Positions 45,643-55,264 of a DNA stretch of 62,354 nucleotides are shown piece after piece. Numbering within the stretch: the stretch's first letter is position 1; each line of letters starts with the position of its first letter. The position numbers and the translations under genes were made by a program. The stretch is taken from the NCBI GenBank assembly GCA_021777355.1, contig JAJYDO010000005.1, forward strand, positions 1 to 62,354. Reading direction: 5' to 3'. This DNA comes from Actinomycetes bacterium. GTDB lineage: Bacteria > Actinomycetota > Acidimicrobiia > Acidimicrobiales > JABEUL01. The notes beneath the pieces were generated by a model, which was not told the DNA's origin, made no database searches, and worked only from the letters and a program-made list of their open reading frames with translations.

Positions 45643-46413
45643 TTATTTTCCTTTGAAAATCGGCTCTCTTCTGGAAAGAAAAGCTCCTATTGCTTCGGCG
45701 CAGTCTTCGGTTGTAAATACAAGGGCTTGACTTCTGGCTTCATCTTCTAATGCTTGTTCAAATGACGTGGCAAAAGCGTTGTTGATCAATGTTTTGGAAA
45801 GCGACAAGGCAAGAGTTGGTCCTGTTGCAAGCTTTCTCGCCCAGCCTTCAACAAAGCCATCCAGTTCTTCATTTGCTAGCACTCTGTTAACCAAGCCGAT
45901 TCTAAATGCGTCCCCCGCTCCAATTATCTCTCCAAAAAACGCCAGCTCTTTGGCTTTTTGTAACCCCACAAGCCTCGGAATCAGCCAAGACGACCCTCCG
46001 TCAACCGCCAAGCCTCTCTTGGCAAAAATTTGAGAGAACCGCGCATCCTGTGAGGCCACTACAAGGTCGCAGGCAAGGGCAATTCCCATTCCGGCTCCAA
46101 CTGAAACTCCGGCTACTTTGGCAATAGTGGGCTTATGAATGCGCTGGATTGAAAGAATGGTTTCTCCAATAGTTCTCATGCGAGCCAAGCCGTTCAACGT
46201 AAGGGATTCGGCATCGCTGAGATCGGCACCAGAACAAAAATCGCTCCCCTCGCCCTGAATAACTACGCAGCGCACTTGTGGGTCTTCACTGACTTCTCTT
46301 GCCAGTTTCCTTAACGAGAGCCACGACTGGTGGTTCATAGCATTTTTTTTGCCGGGATTAGAAAGAGTTATGTATCCAACCGAGTCTTTTATCTCTAAGT
46401 AAATTGCACTCAT
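45643..46413 (-). CDS. Enoyl-CoA hydratase/isomerase family protein
   Basis: A 256-residue crotonase. GEGSDFCSGADLSD forms the first oxyanion segment and VSVGAGMGIALACDLVVAS the second; AKRGLAVDGGSSWLIPRLVG follows. The glutamates needed for hydration are not obvious at the usual points (DGGSS near 135 rather than E), so isomerase or other crotonase chemistry is possible. Diverges from the zinc-finger gene, with 23 bases between starts. Confidence 0.85.
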   Translation of the reverse strand: MSAIYLEIKDSVGYITLSNPGKKNAMNHQSWLSLRKLAREVSEDPQVRCVVIQGEGSDFCSGADLSDAESLTLNGLARMRTIGETILSIQRIHKPTIAKVAGVSVGAGMGIALACDLVVASQDARFSQIFAKRGLAVDGGSSWLIPRLVGLQKAKELAFFGEIIGAGDAFRIGLVNRVLANEELDGFVEGWARKLATGPTLALSLSKTLINNAFATSFEQALEDEARSQALVFTTEDCAEAIGAFLSRREPIFKGK

Positions 46414-46436
46414 GGATATGAACGATACTTATATTT

Positions 46437-46721
46437 ATGCCAAGAAGAAAACCTAAGGACAAAACTTGGTCACTACCTCCACTTTCAACCTCGATTAAAT
46501 CCAGAGAGATAGTAGTAGACCCAATAACCAAGTTGGAGGCCACAATGATGAAAATTGAGCCTATGAGAGCTTTGAAGACTTACATCTGTCCTGGATGCAA
46601 TCAAGAAATTAGGCCCAAGGTGGGGCATTTTGTAGTCGTCCCAAAAGAGGCTCCGGATCAAAGGCGACATTGGCATAAACCCTGCCTTCAAAAGGAAGTA
46701 AACCACACGGGGAAAAATTGA
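46437..46721 (+). CDS. Conserved actinobacterial zinc-finger protein
   Basis: A 94-residue basic protein. KTYICPGCNQEI followed by the QRRHWHKPC segment gives a CxxC-HxxxC-like metal site, matching a short actinobacterial family (often mis-annotated ATP/GTP-binding protein). Role unknown; a nucleic-acid-binding role is plausible. It starts just after the divergent enoyl-CoA hydratase gene. Confidence 0.75.
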   Translation: MPRRKPKDKTWSLPPLSTSIKSREIVVDPITKLEATMMKIEPMRALKTYICPGCNQEIRPKVGHFVVVPKEAPDQRRHWHKPCLQKEVNHTGKN

Positions 46722-46758
46722 GCCGTACTGGCTCTAAAAATCCGGGTAAAACTAGTCC

Positions 46759-47055
46759 TTAAAGTTCTCTTTCCGGAAGAGCCTCGACATTTATATCCTT
46801 GTGGCTCACTACATGTACGGTTTGAACGAATCTGGCAGGCCGATACATATCCCAAACCCAAGCGTCCTTGAGACGTACTTCGCTCCATGCGGCATTGCCA
46901 TCACCATTTGTGGTGAGTTCAACTTCATTTGCTAGATAAAATCGTCTTTCAGTCTCCACCACGTACTTAAACATCGGCAAAACTGCACGATACTCCTCGT
47001 AAAGGGAAAGTTCGGCTTCTGCCTCGAATCTTTCGAGATCTTCTTCGGCACTCAA
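46759..47055 (-). CDS. DUF2469 family protein
   Basis: A 98-residue acidic protein with the DUF2469 signature MSAEEDLERFEAEAELSLYEEYR, then VETERRFYLANEVEL and DMYRPARFV. Family confined to actinobacteria and usually near rplS and rnhB. Function unknown. Here it follows rplS directly, with a gap of 18 bases. Confidence 0.88.
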   Translation of the reverse strand: MSAEEDLERFEAEAELSLYEEYRAVLPMFKYVVETERRFYLANEVELTTNGDGNAAWSEVRLKDAWVWDMYRPARFVQTVHVVSHKDINVEALPEREL

Positions 47056-47073
47056 AATATGGAAGTCCTTTTA

Positions 47074-47421
47074 CTAGGAAAAGCGTTTTTCTTTGACTTT
47101 GGCGGCTTTGCCTATTCGATCACGCAGATAGTACAGTTTTGCCCGCCTTACATCGCCTTCCGTGACACGCTCAATCTTGGCAATCGTCGGCGCGTGAATT
47201 GGAAAGGTTCTCTCAACACCCACCCCAAAGCTCAACTTACGAACCGTAAAGGTCTCACGGACCCCAACTCCTTGACGACGAATCACCACTCCTTGGAACA
47301 CCTGGACTCGCTCCCTGTTCCCTTCAACGACTCTAACGTGCACAGCCACTGTGTCTCCGGGCCGAAAATCCGGAATGCCACTAACTAAATTTTCTCTGTC
47401 TATAAGGTCAGTTGGGTTCAT
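47074..47421 (-). CDS. rplS: 50S ribosomal protein L19
   Basis: A 115-residue L19 with [22 protein letters not shown] and the [19 protein letters not shown] core. Located at the bridge between subunits. It follows trmD in the usual ribosomal operon order. Confidence 0.97.
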   Translation of the reverse strand: MNPTDLIDRENLVSGIPDFRPGDTVAVHVRVVEGNRERVQVFQGVVIRRQGVGVRETFTVRKLSFGVGVERTFPIHAPTIAKIERVTEGDVRRAKLYYLRDRIGKAAKVKEKRFS

Positions 47422-47492
47422 TGCCCGATTTGCTCCTAATTTCGTAATCTAAGTCGCCTGACGGCATTTTCTCTCTCAGGAGCCAATAGTAT

Positions 47493-48272
47493 CTATAAAT
47501 TACTAATTTCTCCCGGACCGTCTTTCAAAAAAGGCCTATCTATACAATAGCCATGTTTTGACAGTATCGATAACTCGACATCGCTTAGTCCTCCCCTTTT
47601 CTCAATTAAGTCCGGTCTGCGCTCAATTGTCCTGTAAAGCGATTGGGCCAAGCGCCATTCTTGAATCTTTTGATGGTCTCCCGATAGCAGGATTTCCGGT
47701 GCTTTCTCTCCCCTGAAATCACGAGGTCGGGAATACTGTGGGTACTCAAGGAGTCCGTCGTTGAAGCTTTCGTCTTCCCCCGATACAGAATTTCCTAAAA
47801 CCCCAGGTACCAAGCGAATTACGGCTTCAGCAACGCAAAGGGCGGCTAACTCTCCCCCTGCCAAGACAAAATCTCCCAGAGAAATCACGCCGTCGCAATA
47901 TTTAGTAACAACTCTTTCGTCGATTCCTTCGTAACGCCCGCAAAGAAGCGTGAAACCTTCCAATTTGCTTAGCTCCAACGCCTTTTCCTGGTTAAATTGT
48001 TCGCCGCTCGGGCTCATTGCGATAATCGGCCGCATCATGCCCTTTTCGAGCCCGTCTTCGATGGCAGCCACAATCGGGCCAACAGTCATTACCATTCCGG
48101 GCCCCCCGCCCAACGGGGTATCGTCGACGCTATTGTGCTTGTCGGTGGCAAAATCTCGGATATTCACCGTGTTAAGAAACACTAATTTCGAGGCAATCGC
48201 CCTTTTGAAAATCGCGTTATTTGAATAGCTTTCAATAATTTCTGGAAAAATTGTTAAAAAGTCAATTCGCAT
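47493..48272 (-). CDS. trmD: tRNA (guanine-N1)-methyltransferase
   Basis: About 259 residues. MRIDFLTIFPEI is the normal start; ATG 48272 is preceded by GGAGAG. SPOUT-knot motifs are visible: TPLGGGPGMVM, LLCGRYEGIDERV, ISLGDFVLAGGELAAL. It methylates G37 of certain tRNAs using S-adenosylmethionine. Between rimM and rplS, as in most bacteria. Confidence 0.96.
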   Translation of the reverse strand: MRIDFLTIFPEIIESYSNNAIFKRAIASKLVFLNTVNIRDFATDKHNSVDDTPLGGGPGMVMTVGPIVAAIEDGLEKGMMRPIIAMSPSGEQFNQEKALELSKLEGFTLLCGRYEGIDERVVTKYCDGVISLGDFVLAGGELAALCVAEAVIRLVPGVLGNSVSGEDESFNDGLLEYPQYSRPRDFRGEKAPEILLSGDHQKIQEWRLAQSLYRTIERRPDLIEKRGGLSDVELSILSKHGYCIDRPFLKDGPGEISNL

Positions 48273-48314
48273 CGATCTCTCCAAGTAAATCACTCCCCAA
48301 CCGAGCGAAAACTT

Positions 48315-48905
48315 TCATTCCTGGCTCTTTCTAGAAGCATCTTGCTTGACCTTTCGGTATGTTTTTTTCGCTTTTTTCTCAGGTTGGACAGCTTTATCTT
48401 CATAAATCTCAAAAAGGCCCGAAGGAACTGTCACGTTAATTACATCATTAGAATCATCTTCTCCGGCATTTTCGTCTACAAATCGAAGAGGAACTAATGC
48501 TCCACTGTCAAGAACCAAAAGATCACTTGCAGGATTAGCTTCAAGAGCAACTACTTGCCCTCTGTCAATTCCGTACTGGTCAATTACCCGAAGACCTACC
48601 AACTCGTGGACGAAAAGTTCATTTCCCCCTTTACTTTCGATGGGTTCTGCGTATAAATGCTTTCCGCATAAGGCCAATGCCTCGTTTCGAGAATTTATCC
48701 CAAAAAACTTGACCAGCCACTTATCCTGATGTTTCCTGGAATTTTCAACTTGAACAGTTTCAAAAGGTTCCTTATTGGAAAGCAAAAATTCGGCATTCAC
48801 CCTCAACCTAGTGTCAACATTTGAAGTTAGATTTACTACGACTTCTCCGCGTAAACCATGTGCAGTGGTTATTTTTCCTACTAAGAGAAGTACATCCATC
48901 TCCAA
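48315..48905 (-). CDS. rimM: Ribosome maturation factor RimM
   Basis: A 196-residue RimM. The N-terminal LLLVGKITTAHGLRGEVVV is typical, followed by the PRC-barrel segment VHELVGLRVID and PLRFVDENAGEDD. A lysine-rich tail of about 25 residues extends past the normal end. TTG 48905 or ATG 48899 may be the start. Helps 30S assembly together with S16/S19 regions. Confidence 0.93.
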   Translation of the reverse strand: MEMDVLLLVGKITTAHGLRGEVVVNLTSNVDTRLRVNAEFLLSNKEPFETVQVENSRKHQDKWLVKFFGINSRNEALALCGKHLYAEPIESKGGNELFVHELVGLRVIDQYGIDRGQVVALEANPASDLLVLDSGALVPLRFVDENAGEDDSNDVINVTVPSGLFEIYEDKAVQPEKKAKKTYRKVKQDASRKSQE

Positions 48906-48946
48906 AAGTTTAAGCTACAAAACGTTCGGTCTTCGGAAAAGAAGAA

Positions 48947-49342
48947 TCAGTCGTCAGCTATATCGATTGAAACTCGGTATCCCTCATGAGCCGTAGCTGA
49001 TCTCACTACTGTGCGGATAGCTTTGGCTACCCTGCCCTGTCGGCCGATAACCCGCCCGACATCCTCAGGACCCACGTGAAGGGTCAAGCGAACTGGTTCT
49101 CCGTTTTCCCCGCCTTCGATCTCCACTTCTACAGACTCCGGGTCAGATACAAGGGATGTTGCAATGTGCTCAAGCACTGCCTTGGCGCTAGCACCAACCA
49201 CAGTGTTGCCTAAATTATCCAAGTGCGGCGGGCCGACTTCAACGTCGCTGTCTTCGTCGTCAAAATCGTCATTTTCGTTGTAGTTGATGTCTACAACTTC
49301 ATCATCAGGATTTTTCTGATTTCCCGGTTCTCCAAAGCTCAC
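48947..49342 (-). CDS. khpA: KH-domain RNA-binding protein (KhpA) with acidic N-terminus
   Basis: A 131-residue protein. The last 80 residues form a KhpA-type KH domain with [16 protein letters not shown] (GxxG as GRQG). Before it lies an Asp/Glu-rich stretch of about 40 residues that is not part of the usual 75-residue KhpA. The start overlaps the end of rpsP by four bases. It binds RNA and works with KhpB in other bacteria. Confidence 0.88.
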   Translation of the reverse strand: MSFGEPGNQKNPDDEVVDINYNENDDFDDEDSDVEVGPPHLDNLGNTVVGASAKAVLEHIATSLVSDPESVEVEIEGGENGEPVRLTLHVGPEDVGRVIGRQGRVAKAIRTVVRSATAHEGYRVSIDIADD

Positions 49343-49611
49343 TTGGCGGCTTCTCCGGGCTTAAACGACTCCCAAACTCCCGAAATCCTCAGAAGCTTTT
49401 CGACTGTTTCAGTTGGCTGTGCGCCATTTCTCAGCCAATTCAGAGCTTTATCCCCATCGATTTTAATGCTTGAAGGTTCAAGCCTAGGTTGATACGAGCC
49501 CAAAACCTCTATGAAGCGACCGTCGCGCGGCGAACGAGCATCCGCTGCAACAATGCGGTAGGTAGGTTGTTTCTTTTTTCCCATCCGTACTAAACGGAGT
49601 TTGACAGCCAC
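49339..49611 (-). CDS. rpsP: 30S ribosomal protein S16
   Basis: About 90 residues. [20 protein letters not shown] is the classic start; GTG 49611 has AAGGA six bases upstream, so a longer upstream ATG at 49632 is unlikely. The C-terminus carries an extra lysine. First gene of the rpsP-khpA-rimM-trmD-rplS run. Confidence 0.96.
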   Translation of the reverse strand: MAVKLRLVRMGKKKQPTYRIVAADARSPRDGRFIEVLGSYQPRLEPSSIKIDGDKALNWLRNGAQPTETVEKLLRISGVWESFKPGEAAK

Positions 49612-49685
49612 GGTTTGTCCTTCTGCGTTCACCCCGAACGCGCTAGTTATAAAAGTGCCTTAGTACTTTACACGAAAATTGAGCC

Positions 49686-51062
49686 CTACTTGTGCCGAGT
49701 TGGTGAATTTGCCCCTTTAGGAGTAACTCTACCTCCACTTTTCTTCTTTCCGGACTTCTTTATTTTCTTCAGAACAACGTCTCCAAAAGCCATGGAGGAA
49801 ATCATCTTTTTTGCCTCCTTAAACTGCTGGAGCACCAAATTTACCTGAGACGTGCTTACTCCTGCTCCTTTTGCAATTCTAAGTTTCCTTGATCCGTCAA
49901 TTAAAGATGGATCTAATCTCTCAGCTCTGGTCATAGAGGATATTATCGCCTCCAGCCTGCCGATTTCTTTCTCGTCAATATTTGCATTTCGCATCTCATT
50001 AGGAATTCCAGGCACCATGGCAAGCAGACTTGACAGTGATCCCATCTTTTTAATCTCTCGCATCTGGGCGAGAAAGTCATCTAAATTAAAGGTTCCTTCA
50101 CTTAATGCATCGGCGGCCCTCTTGGCAGCTTCTTGGTCGTAAGTCTTCTCTGCTTTTTCGATCAGCGAGAGAACATCACCCATTCCGAGTATCCGCGAGG
50201 CCATTCTCTCTGGGTGGAAAAGGTCAAAATCTCCAATTTTCTCACCTGTAGAGGCAAACGCTATGGGCTTGCCGACAACCTCGCGCACCGATAACGCTGC
50301 ACCTCCTCTGGCATCGCCGTCCAGTTTGGTCAATATGATGGCATCGAGATCAAGCGCATCGTGAAATGCCTTGGCAGTTGAGACGGCATCTTGGCCAATC
50401 ATGGCATCGACTACAAAGAAGGTGTAATTTGGAGTGATCGTTGCTGAAATTCTTTGAACCTCTTGCATCAACTCTTTGTCAATTGCCAAACGACCAGCCG
50501 TATCGACTATTAAAACGTCTCTTCCTGTTCGAATCGCCTCCTCTAACCCTTTTTTGGCAACGTCAACCGGATTCCCAGGTTCGGAAAAGACCGGAACTTT
50601 GACTTGGGATCCAAGAATTCTTAGCTGTTCGACCGCTGCGGGTCGCTGAAGATCCGCCCCAACCAAAAGGGGGTGCCTTCCCTGGGATTTAAACCACTCG
50701 GCTAATTTTGCAGAAGTTGTTGTTTTCCCCGCACCTTGGAGCCCGGCAAGTAAAATTACAGTAGGAGGCCTCGGCGCATAGAGAATTTTGAAATCTTCTC
50801 CGCCTAAAAGTGTGGTCAGCTCCTGATTGACAGCCTTTATAACCTGTTCTCCAGGAGAGAGACTCTTGGAAAGTTCAAGCCCTACGAGATCATCCCTCAA
50901 TCGATCAATTAAGTGTCTTACTACTCCGATGTGGACATCAGCCTCCAATAGGGCCAAACGGATCTCACGAAGCACTTCGTCGACATCAGTTGAACTAAGG
51001 CGGCCCCTACTTCGGATCTTTTGAAAAATAGAGTCAAATCGATTGGCTAAAGAGTCAAACAT
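49686..51062 (-). CDS. ffh: Signal recognition particle protein Ffh
   Basis: A 458-residue SRP GTPase. G domain: LAGLQGAGKTTTSAKLAEW near 105, DTAGRL, TKLDGDARGGAAL. The methionine-rich M domain is short and ends in a lysine-rich tail (KKSGKKKSGG). Binds signal peptides with 4.5S RNA. Diverges from ispH. Confidence 0.97.
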   Translation of the reverse strand: MFDSLANRFDSIFQKIRSRGRLSSTDVDEVLREIRLALLEADVHIGVVRHLIDRLRDDLVGLELSKSLSPGEQVIKAVNQELTTLLGGEDFKILYAPRPPTVILLAGLQGAGKTTTSAKLAEWFKSQGRHPLLVGADLQRPAAVEQLRILGSQVKVPVFSEPGNPVDVAKKGLEEAIRTGRDVLIVDTAGRLAIDKELMQEVQRISATITPNYTFFVVDAMIGQDAVSTAKAFHDALDLDAIILTKLDGDARGGAALSVREVVGKPIAFASTGEKIGDFDLFHPERMASRILGMGDVLSLIEKAEKTYDQEAAKRAADALSEGTFNLDDFLAQMREIKKMGSLSSLLAMVPGIPNEMRNANIDEKEIGRLEAIISSMTRAERLDPSLIDGSRKLRIAKGAGVSTSQVNLVLQQFKEAKKMISSMAFGDVVLKKIKKSGKKKSGGRVTPKGANSPTRHK

Positions 51063-51132
51063 TTACTTTAGAAATTACCTTTTCCTAGGACTGATGCAAT
51101 ATAGGACATTATTTAAGGCTACCCTATTTGTT

Positions 51133-52188
51133 GTGTCGGTAAGACGAGTTTTAGTAGCATCTCCCAGAGGATTTTGTGCGGGAGTGGAAATGGCAATTAA
51201 GGCTTTGTCCTGGATGGTAAGGATTTTTCCTCCGCCAATTTATTGCTACCACGAAATTGTGCATAACCAAACCGTGGTGGAATCCTTTAAGGCAAAGGGC
51301 GTGGTTTTTGTAAATGATGTAAATGAAGTGCCGCCTAATTCGCCTCTGATGCTTTCTGCCCACGGAACTGCCCCGGATGTAGAAAAAGACGCAGCTTTAA
51401 ACGGACGAGTTGTCGTTAATGCAGTCTGTCCACTTGTGACTAAAGTCCATCACGAGGTACAAGTCAGGGCAAATAAGGGCTACACGATTATTTATGTTGG
51501 CCACGTGGGCCATGAAGAAGCGGTCGGCACGATGGCAGTAGCTCCCCAAGCCGTTCACTTGGTGGAAAAACCCGAAGACCTTGCATATATTGACTTCACA
51601 AGCGACACAAAGGCAGCACTTTTGGCTCAAACGACCCTTAGCCAAGATGAGTGGCAATCTGTGTTAGAAAAAGCCAGAGAGATTCAACCTGAACTGTGGA
51701 TGCCCGGCCGTGGGGATCTTTGTTTTGCAACTACCAATCGCCAAGCAGCCCTTAGGTCCATTGCCACCAGAGCCGATTCGGTAGTGGTGGTTGGATCTGC
51801 CAATTCGTCAAATACCGTGGCTCTGACAAAAGTTGCAATTTCCATGGGTGCTGCCAGAGTTCTTCGAATTAATAGTGCGGAAGAACTCCCGGATGATTTG
51901 TTTGGCACTGTCGGGGTGACCGCTGGGGCTTCTGCTCCCGAAGATCTTGTTCAAGAAGTTATAGCAAAACTTTCGCCGACAGAGGGAGTCGAAGAGGTGA
52001 AAGTTACTCTTGAAGATGAGTACTTTCCCCCTCCAAGGCAGTTGAGGGAGTTGCTCCGATCGACAGCCGGGGCTCTTCATTTAGGGACGATGTCAGATGG
52101 AGCCCAATTGAGTCCACTTGGAGATGACAGGCAGCGCCCTGCATCTGATACATTGGCCGCGCTATCGCACCAAGGTACTTATTCCTGA
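51133..52188 (+). CDS. ispH: 4-hydroxy-3-methylbut-2-enyl diphosphate reductase
   Basis: About 352 residues. The cluster-ligand cysteines lie in ASPRGFCAGVEMA, VNAVCPLVTKVH and VVVGSANSSNT-CFATTNRQ. Catalyses the last step of the MEP isoprenoid pathway. GTG 51133 (SVRRVLVASPRGFC) fits homologues; ATG 51094 or an even earlier frame would overlap the divergent ffh promoter. A C-terminal extension of 30 residues overlaps nothing once the next start is moved. Confidence 0.93.
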   Translation: MSVRRVLVASPRGFCAGVEMAIKALSWMVRIFPPPIYCYHEIVHNQTVVESFKAKGVVFVNDVNEVPPNSPLMLSAHGTAPDVEKDAALNGRVVVNAVCPLVTKVHHEVQVRANKGYTIIYVGHVGHEEAVGTMAVAPQAVHLVEKPEDLAYIDFTSDTKAALLAQTTLSQDEWQSVLEKAREIQPELWMPGRGDLCFATTNRQAALRSIATRADSVVVVGSANSSNTVALTKVAISMGAARVLRINSAEELPDDLFGTVGVTAGASAPEDLVQEVIAKLSPTEGVEEVKVTLEDEYFPPPRQLRELLRSTAGALHLGTMSDGAQLSPLGDDRQRPASDTLAALSHQGTYS

Positions 52189-52192
52189 ATCA

Positions 52193-52966
52193 ATGGCAAT
52201 TGTTTCCTCACTAGAAGACATTCTCATTGACTATATTGCTGTAAAGGAATTTGAGGATAACTACAGCAAAGTTGAGTTTTCACCAATATGGATTGTTGTG
52301 CCGGCATACCGAGAATCGGAGTCCATTTTTCAAGTCATTCAATCTCTTCCAAGAAAGATAAATGACATTAACGTCACGCCCCTTGTAGTCGTCGACGGCG
52401 AAGATGACAAAACTTATGAAAGGGCGCTCGAAGCAAAAGCTTACGTGGCAAGAGCCTTCATCCGCAGAGGTCAAGGAGCTGCCTTACGGATTGCCTACCA
52501 AATTGCTTTGCTAAGGGATGCTCAGGTCATAATAACCGTAGACGGAGATGGCCAGTGCGACCCAGCAGACATTGCTTCAATAGCCGAGCCTATCTTTCAA
52601 GACAACGCCGACTTAGTTTTAGGAAGCAGGGCACGCGGAAGCAGTGAGAATACTGACACATTGAGAAATCTGGGAGTTAAATTTTTCTCCCGACTAATAA
52701 CTTTTCTAACCGGCAGCTATATCACAGATACTGCAAATCCGCTAAGGGCAATCTCTGGTGAACTGGCGAAATATTTAGTCTTGGAAGAAAATCAATACCA
52801 GGCCTCAGAGGTTATCTTAGATGCGCTATTAGGTGGATTTAGGGTATGTGAGAGACCCGCCACAATGAAAACCCGCTCTAGCGGTTCTTCCAAAAAAGGA
52901 AAAAACTGGATATATGGCCTGCGCTATTTCTGGGTCGTGGTGAGGACCTATTTAAGAGAAAGATAG
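52193..52966 (+). CDS. Family 2 glycosyltransferase
   Basis: About 257 residues. GT-A fold: IWIVVPAYRESESIFQVIQSL, VVDGEDD, VITVDGDGQCDPADI (DxD), and LGSRARGSSENTDT. Dolichol-phosphate-mannose synthase-like GT2 group. ATG 52193 begins four bases after the ispH stop; a frame extending upstream would overlap ispH by 71 bases. Likely acts in cell-envelope sugar transfer. Confidence 0.83.
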   Translation: MAIVSSLEDILIDYIAVKEFEDNYSKVEFSPIWIVVPAYRESESIFQVIQSLPRKINDINVTPLVVVDGEDDKTYERALEAKAYVARAFIRRGQGAALRIAYQIALLRDAQVIITVDGDGQCDPADIASIAEPIFQDNADLVLGSRARGSSENTDTLRNLGVKFFSRLITFLTGSYITDTANPLRAISGELAKYLVLEENQYQASEVILDALLGGFRVCERPATMKTRSSGSSKKGKNWIYGLRYFWVVVRTYLRER

Positions 52967-52974
52967 CAACTGGT

Positions 52975-53868
52975 CTAGCGATTTTTCAACCACCATTTCC
53001 ACACAATGTCAAGACCAGTCTCAAGATCTATTTTAGGCTTGCCGCCAAGTTCAAGAAGTTTTCGATTGTCCACTTTTACAGCCGACATCTCCCCCGGTTT
53101 TGCATCGACGTGAACTGTTGGTATATCGCATTTTGTCGCCTTTCTTGCCAAGTCAATAAGGTCGACAACACTCGTTGACTTTCCGTATCCAACCACAACT
53201 GTCTCCAACCCTGTCATATCAAATCCCATTTTGATTGCTTTGATTACGTCATCTAGAAAAATATAATCTCTAACTTGGCTTCCACTCCCGTATATCTCAA
53301 TTTTCGCTCCAGATACTGCTGCCTTCATCAATCTCGCAACCAACGAATCTTTTGACTCCATGTCAGTACCGTAGACGTTTGTGAAACGTAAAACAGAACA
53401 GTCTATGCCGTATGCTCTGCCATAAGCGCTAATCAACATTTCAGAAGCAGCCTTTGTGGCACCGTAAGGCGTTAGCGGCGAAAGCTTCATATCTTCATTA
53501 ATAAGTGCATCGCCCATATCTCCGACCACGGCGTTGGTGGAGGCAAATATAAATTTAGGTATTGAAAAGCTCCTTGCTCCTTCCAACAAATTCTGAGTTA
53601 TGCCAACATTTGTTTCATAATAAGCCATTGGTTCTTTGATAGAAGCTAATACTCTGGTGAGTGCCGCGAGATGGACTATTCCATCACTGGCATTTAAAAG
53701 GGCTTCATTTAAAACCTTTGGATCTCTTAAATCGCCCTTAACTATCTTTACGTCATTATCGGGAAACTCAACAAGATCAGCTACTACTACTTCTATCCCT
53801 TGTGAAAGAAGACTTCTAACCAAATTTCTTCCAATAAAACCAGATCCCCCGGTAACAAGTACCGACAT
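52975..53868 (-). CDS. NAD-dependent epimerase/dehydratase (UDP-glucose 4-epimerase-like)
   Basis: A 297-residue extended SDR. GGSGFIG at residues 7-13, GDLRDPKVL, and the active site PYGATKAASEM (YxxxK). FTNVYG and YGSGSQVRDYIFLDDV are typical of sugar-nucleotide epimerases. Substrate likely UDP-hexose. It converges with the GT2 gene, eight bases apart, and lies three bases downstream of plsC. Confidence 0.88.
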   Translation of the reverse strand: MSVLVTGGSGFIGRNLVRSLLSQGIEVVVADLVEFPDNDVKIVKGDLRDPKVLNEALLNASDGIVHLAALTRVLASIKEPMAYYETNVGITQNLLEGARSFSIPKFIFASTNAVVGDMGDALINEDMKLSPLTPYGATKAASEMLISAYGRAYGIDCSVLRFTNVYGTDMESKDSLVARLMKAAVSGAKIEIYGSGSQVRDYIFLDDVIKAIKMGFDMTGLETVVVGYGKSTSVVDLIDLARKATKCDIPTVHVDAKPGEMSAVKVDNRKLLELGGKPKIDLETGLDIVWKWWLKNR

Positions 53869-53871
53869 ATA

Positions 53872-54570
53872 TTATTTCTTCCTTTTATTTAAGGCAGCCA
53901 CAGCTTCATTTTGAACATCCTGGAGAACAACTTGAAGTTCATTGGTAAATTGGGCGATCTCCGATCGAGGCACTCTCTTGTTATTTGGATTAGCCTTAGG
54001 ATAGAGCGGCTTGCCCACGCTTAAATTAACCGGCACTGCTTTGATCATCTTGGCACCCTTGGGCATAACTTCATCGGAACCGGCAATTCCAACGGGCACT
54101 ACAGGAGCCATGGTTCGATTAGCAAGAAAAGCGGCCCCTTCAAAAAGATCTACAACTTCATCGCCTGTGCGCCTAGTACCTTCCGGAAAGAGAACCAACA
54201 CTCCGCCTTCACTTAATACCTGTTGACCGATTTTAAGAGAATGCCTATCGGGTTTGCCTCTTGAAACAGGAAAGGCACCCATATGTTCCATAAATCTGCC
54301 CAGCGGCTTAATCTTCCAGAGAGAATCCTTGGCCATGAAATTGGCATCTAATTCTGTAATGAGCGCGGCCAACAAAAAATCAACATTGGACCTATGCACA
54401 GGAGCAATTAAAAACGGTCCGCTGGCAGGCACATTCTCTTTTCCCGAGATTTCAAGTTTCCACATCCTGCGACCAATACTCACAGCAAGTTTTCTGATGA
54501 TTTTTCTTGTACGCCGATATATTTTTGGCCTAGTGTTACTAGACTCTAACTCTGATTCAATTGAGATCAT
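53872..54570 (-). CDS. plsC: 1-acyl-sn-glycerol-3-phosphate acyltransferase
   Basis: A 232-residue PlsC. Catalytic VHRSNVDFL (HxxxxD), LFPEGTRRTGD and the VPVGIAGSDEVMP motif are present. Transfers an acyl group to lysophosphatidic acid. Overlaps the upstream cmk gene by four bases (ATGA-type), as in many actinobacteria where cmk-plsC is followed by der (absent here). Confidence 0.92.
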   Translation of the reverse strand: MISIESELESSNTRPKIYRRTRKIIRKLAVSIGRRMWKLEISGKENVPASGPFLIAPVHRSNVDFLLAALITELDANFMAKDSLWKIKPLGRFMEHMGAFPVSRGKPDRHSLKIGQQVLSEGGVLVLFPEGTRRTGDEVVDLFEGAAFLANRTMAPVVPVGIAGSDEVMPKGAKMIKAVPVNLSVGKPLYPKANPNNKRVPRSEIAQFTNELQVVLQDVQNEAVAALNKRKK

Positions 54571-55250
54571 ATTTCCTTACTTTCCGTATCTGCTTTATGC
54601 CACATTCTGCATATCTCATCTAAAATGCTTTCAATGTCTCTTCCGGTTGTGTCAATTAGAAGAGCATCTTTGGGCATAATCAAGGGAGACACATCCCTAG
54701 TCGAGTCTCTTTTGTCCCGCAAGGAGATCTCCTGGTAAATCTTAGCTACATCAATATCGCCTAATTCGATAGCACGCCGCTTTGCTCTTTCTTCCACGGA
54801 TGCTGTCAAAAATATCTTTAACTGTGCATCAGGGAAGACTACGCTTGTTATATCTCGGCCTTCAACTACACTTCCAACATGTGAAATTGCACAGCTTCTC
54901 TGCAATTCCACCAGAAATTCACGCACTTCCTTATAGGAACTAACCAAAGAGCTTGCGTTGGTCACTGCTTCAGTGCGGATCTCTCTAGTTACATCATTGC
55001 CATCCACCGTAACGCCATTGTCAAAGTTAATTGCTGTTGTGGAAACCAATTTCTTCACTTCTTTCTCGTCACTTGGGTCTATGTTGTTGCGAAGGACTTT
55101 GTAGGCAAATCCTCTATACATCGCTCCAGTGTCTAAATAAAACAATCCAAGTCTTTTGGCAACCAGCTTTGAAATTGTAGATTTCCCTGCCCCGGCAGGT
55201 CCATCAATAGCCAGCACTCTTAACTTTTTAGAAGGAGTTGTAGTATCCAT
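54567..55250 (-). CDS. cmk: Cytidylate kinase
   Basis: About 227 residues. P-loop IDGPAGAGKST at 15-25, then FYLDTGAMYRGF, and the lid segment RDKRDSTRDVSPL. Phosphorylates CMP/dCMP. ATG 55250 is chosen; a longer frame would overlap the 3' end of aroA by 82 bases. Confidence 0.96.
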   Translation of the reverse strand: MDTTTPSKKLRVLAIDGPAGAGKSTISKLVAKRLGLFYLDTGAMYRGFAYKVLRNNIDPSDEKEVKKLVSTTAINFDNGVTVDGNDVTREIRTEAVTNASSLVSSYKEVREFLVELQRSCAISHVGSVVEGRDITSVVFPDAQLKIFLTASVEERAKRRAIELGDIDVAKIYQEISLRDKRDSTRDVSPLIMPKDALLIDTTGRDIESILDEICRMWHKADTESKEI

Positions 55251-55264
55251 TTTATATAATTTCT

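Noticed and set aside
51043-51132. Longer N-terminus of ispH
   Set aside because: It would overlap the divergent ffh start and has no homology before SVRRVLVASPRGFC.
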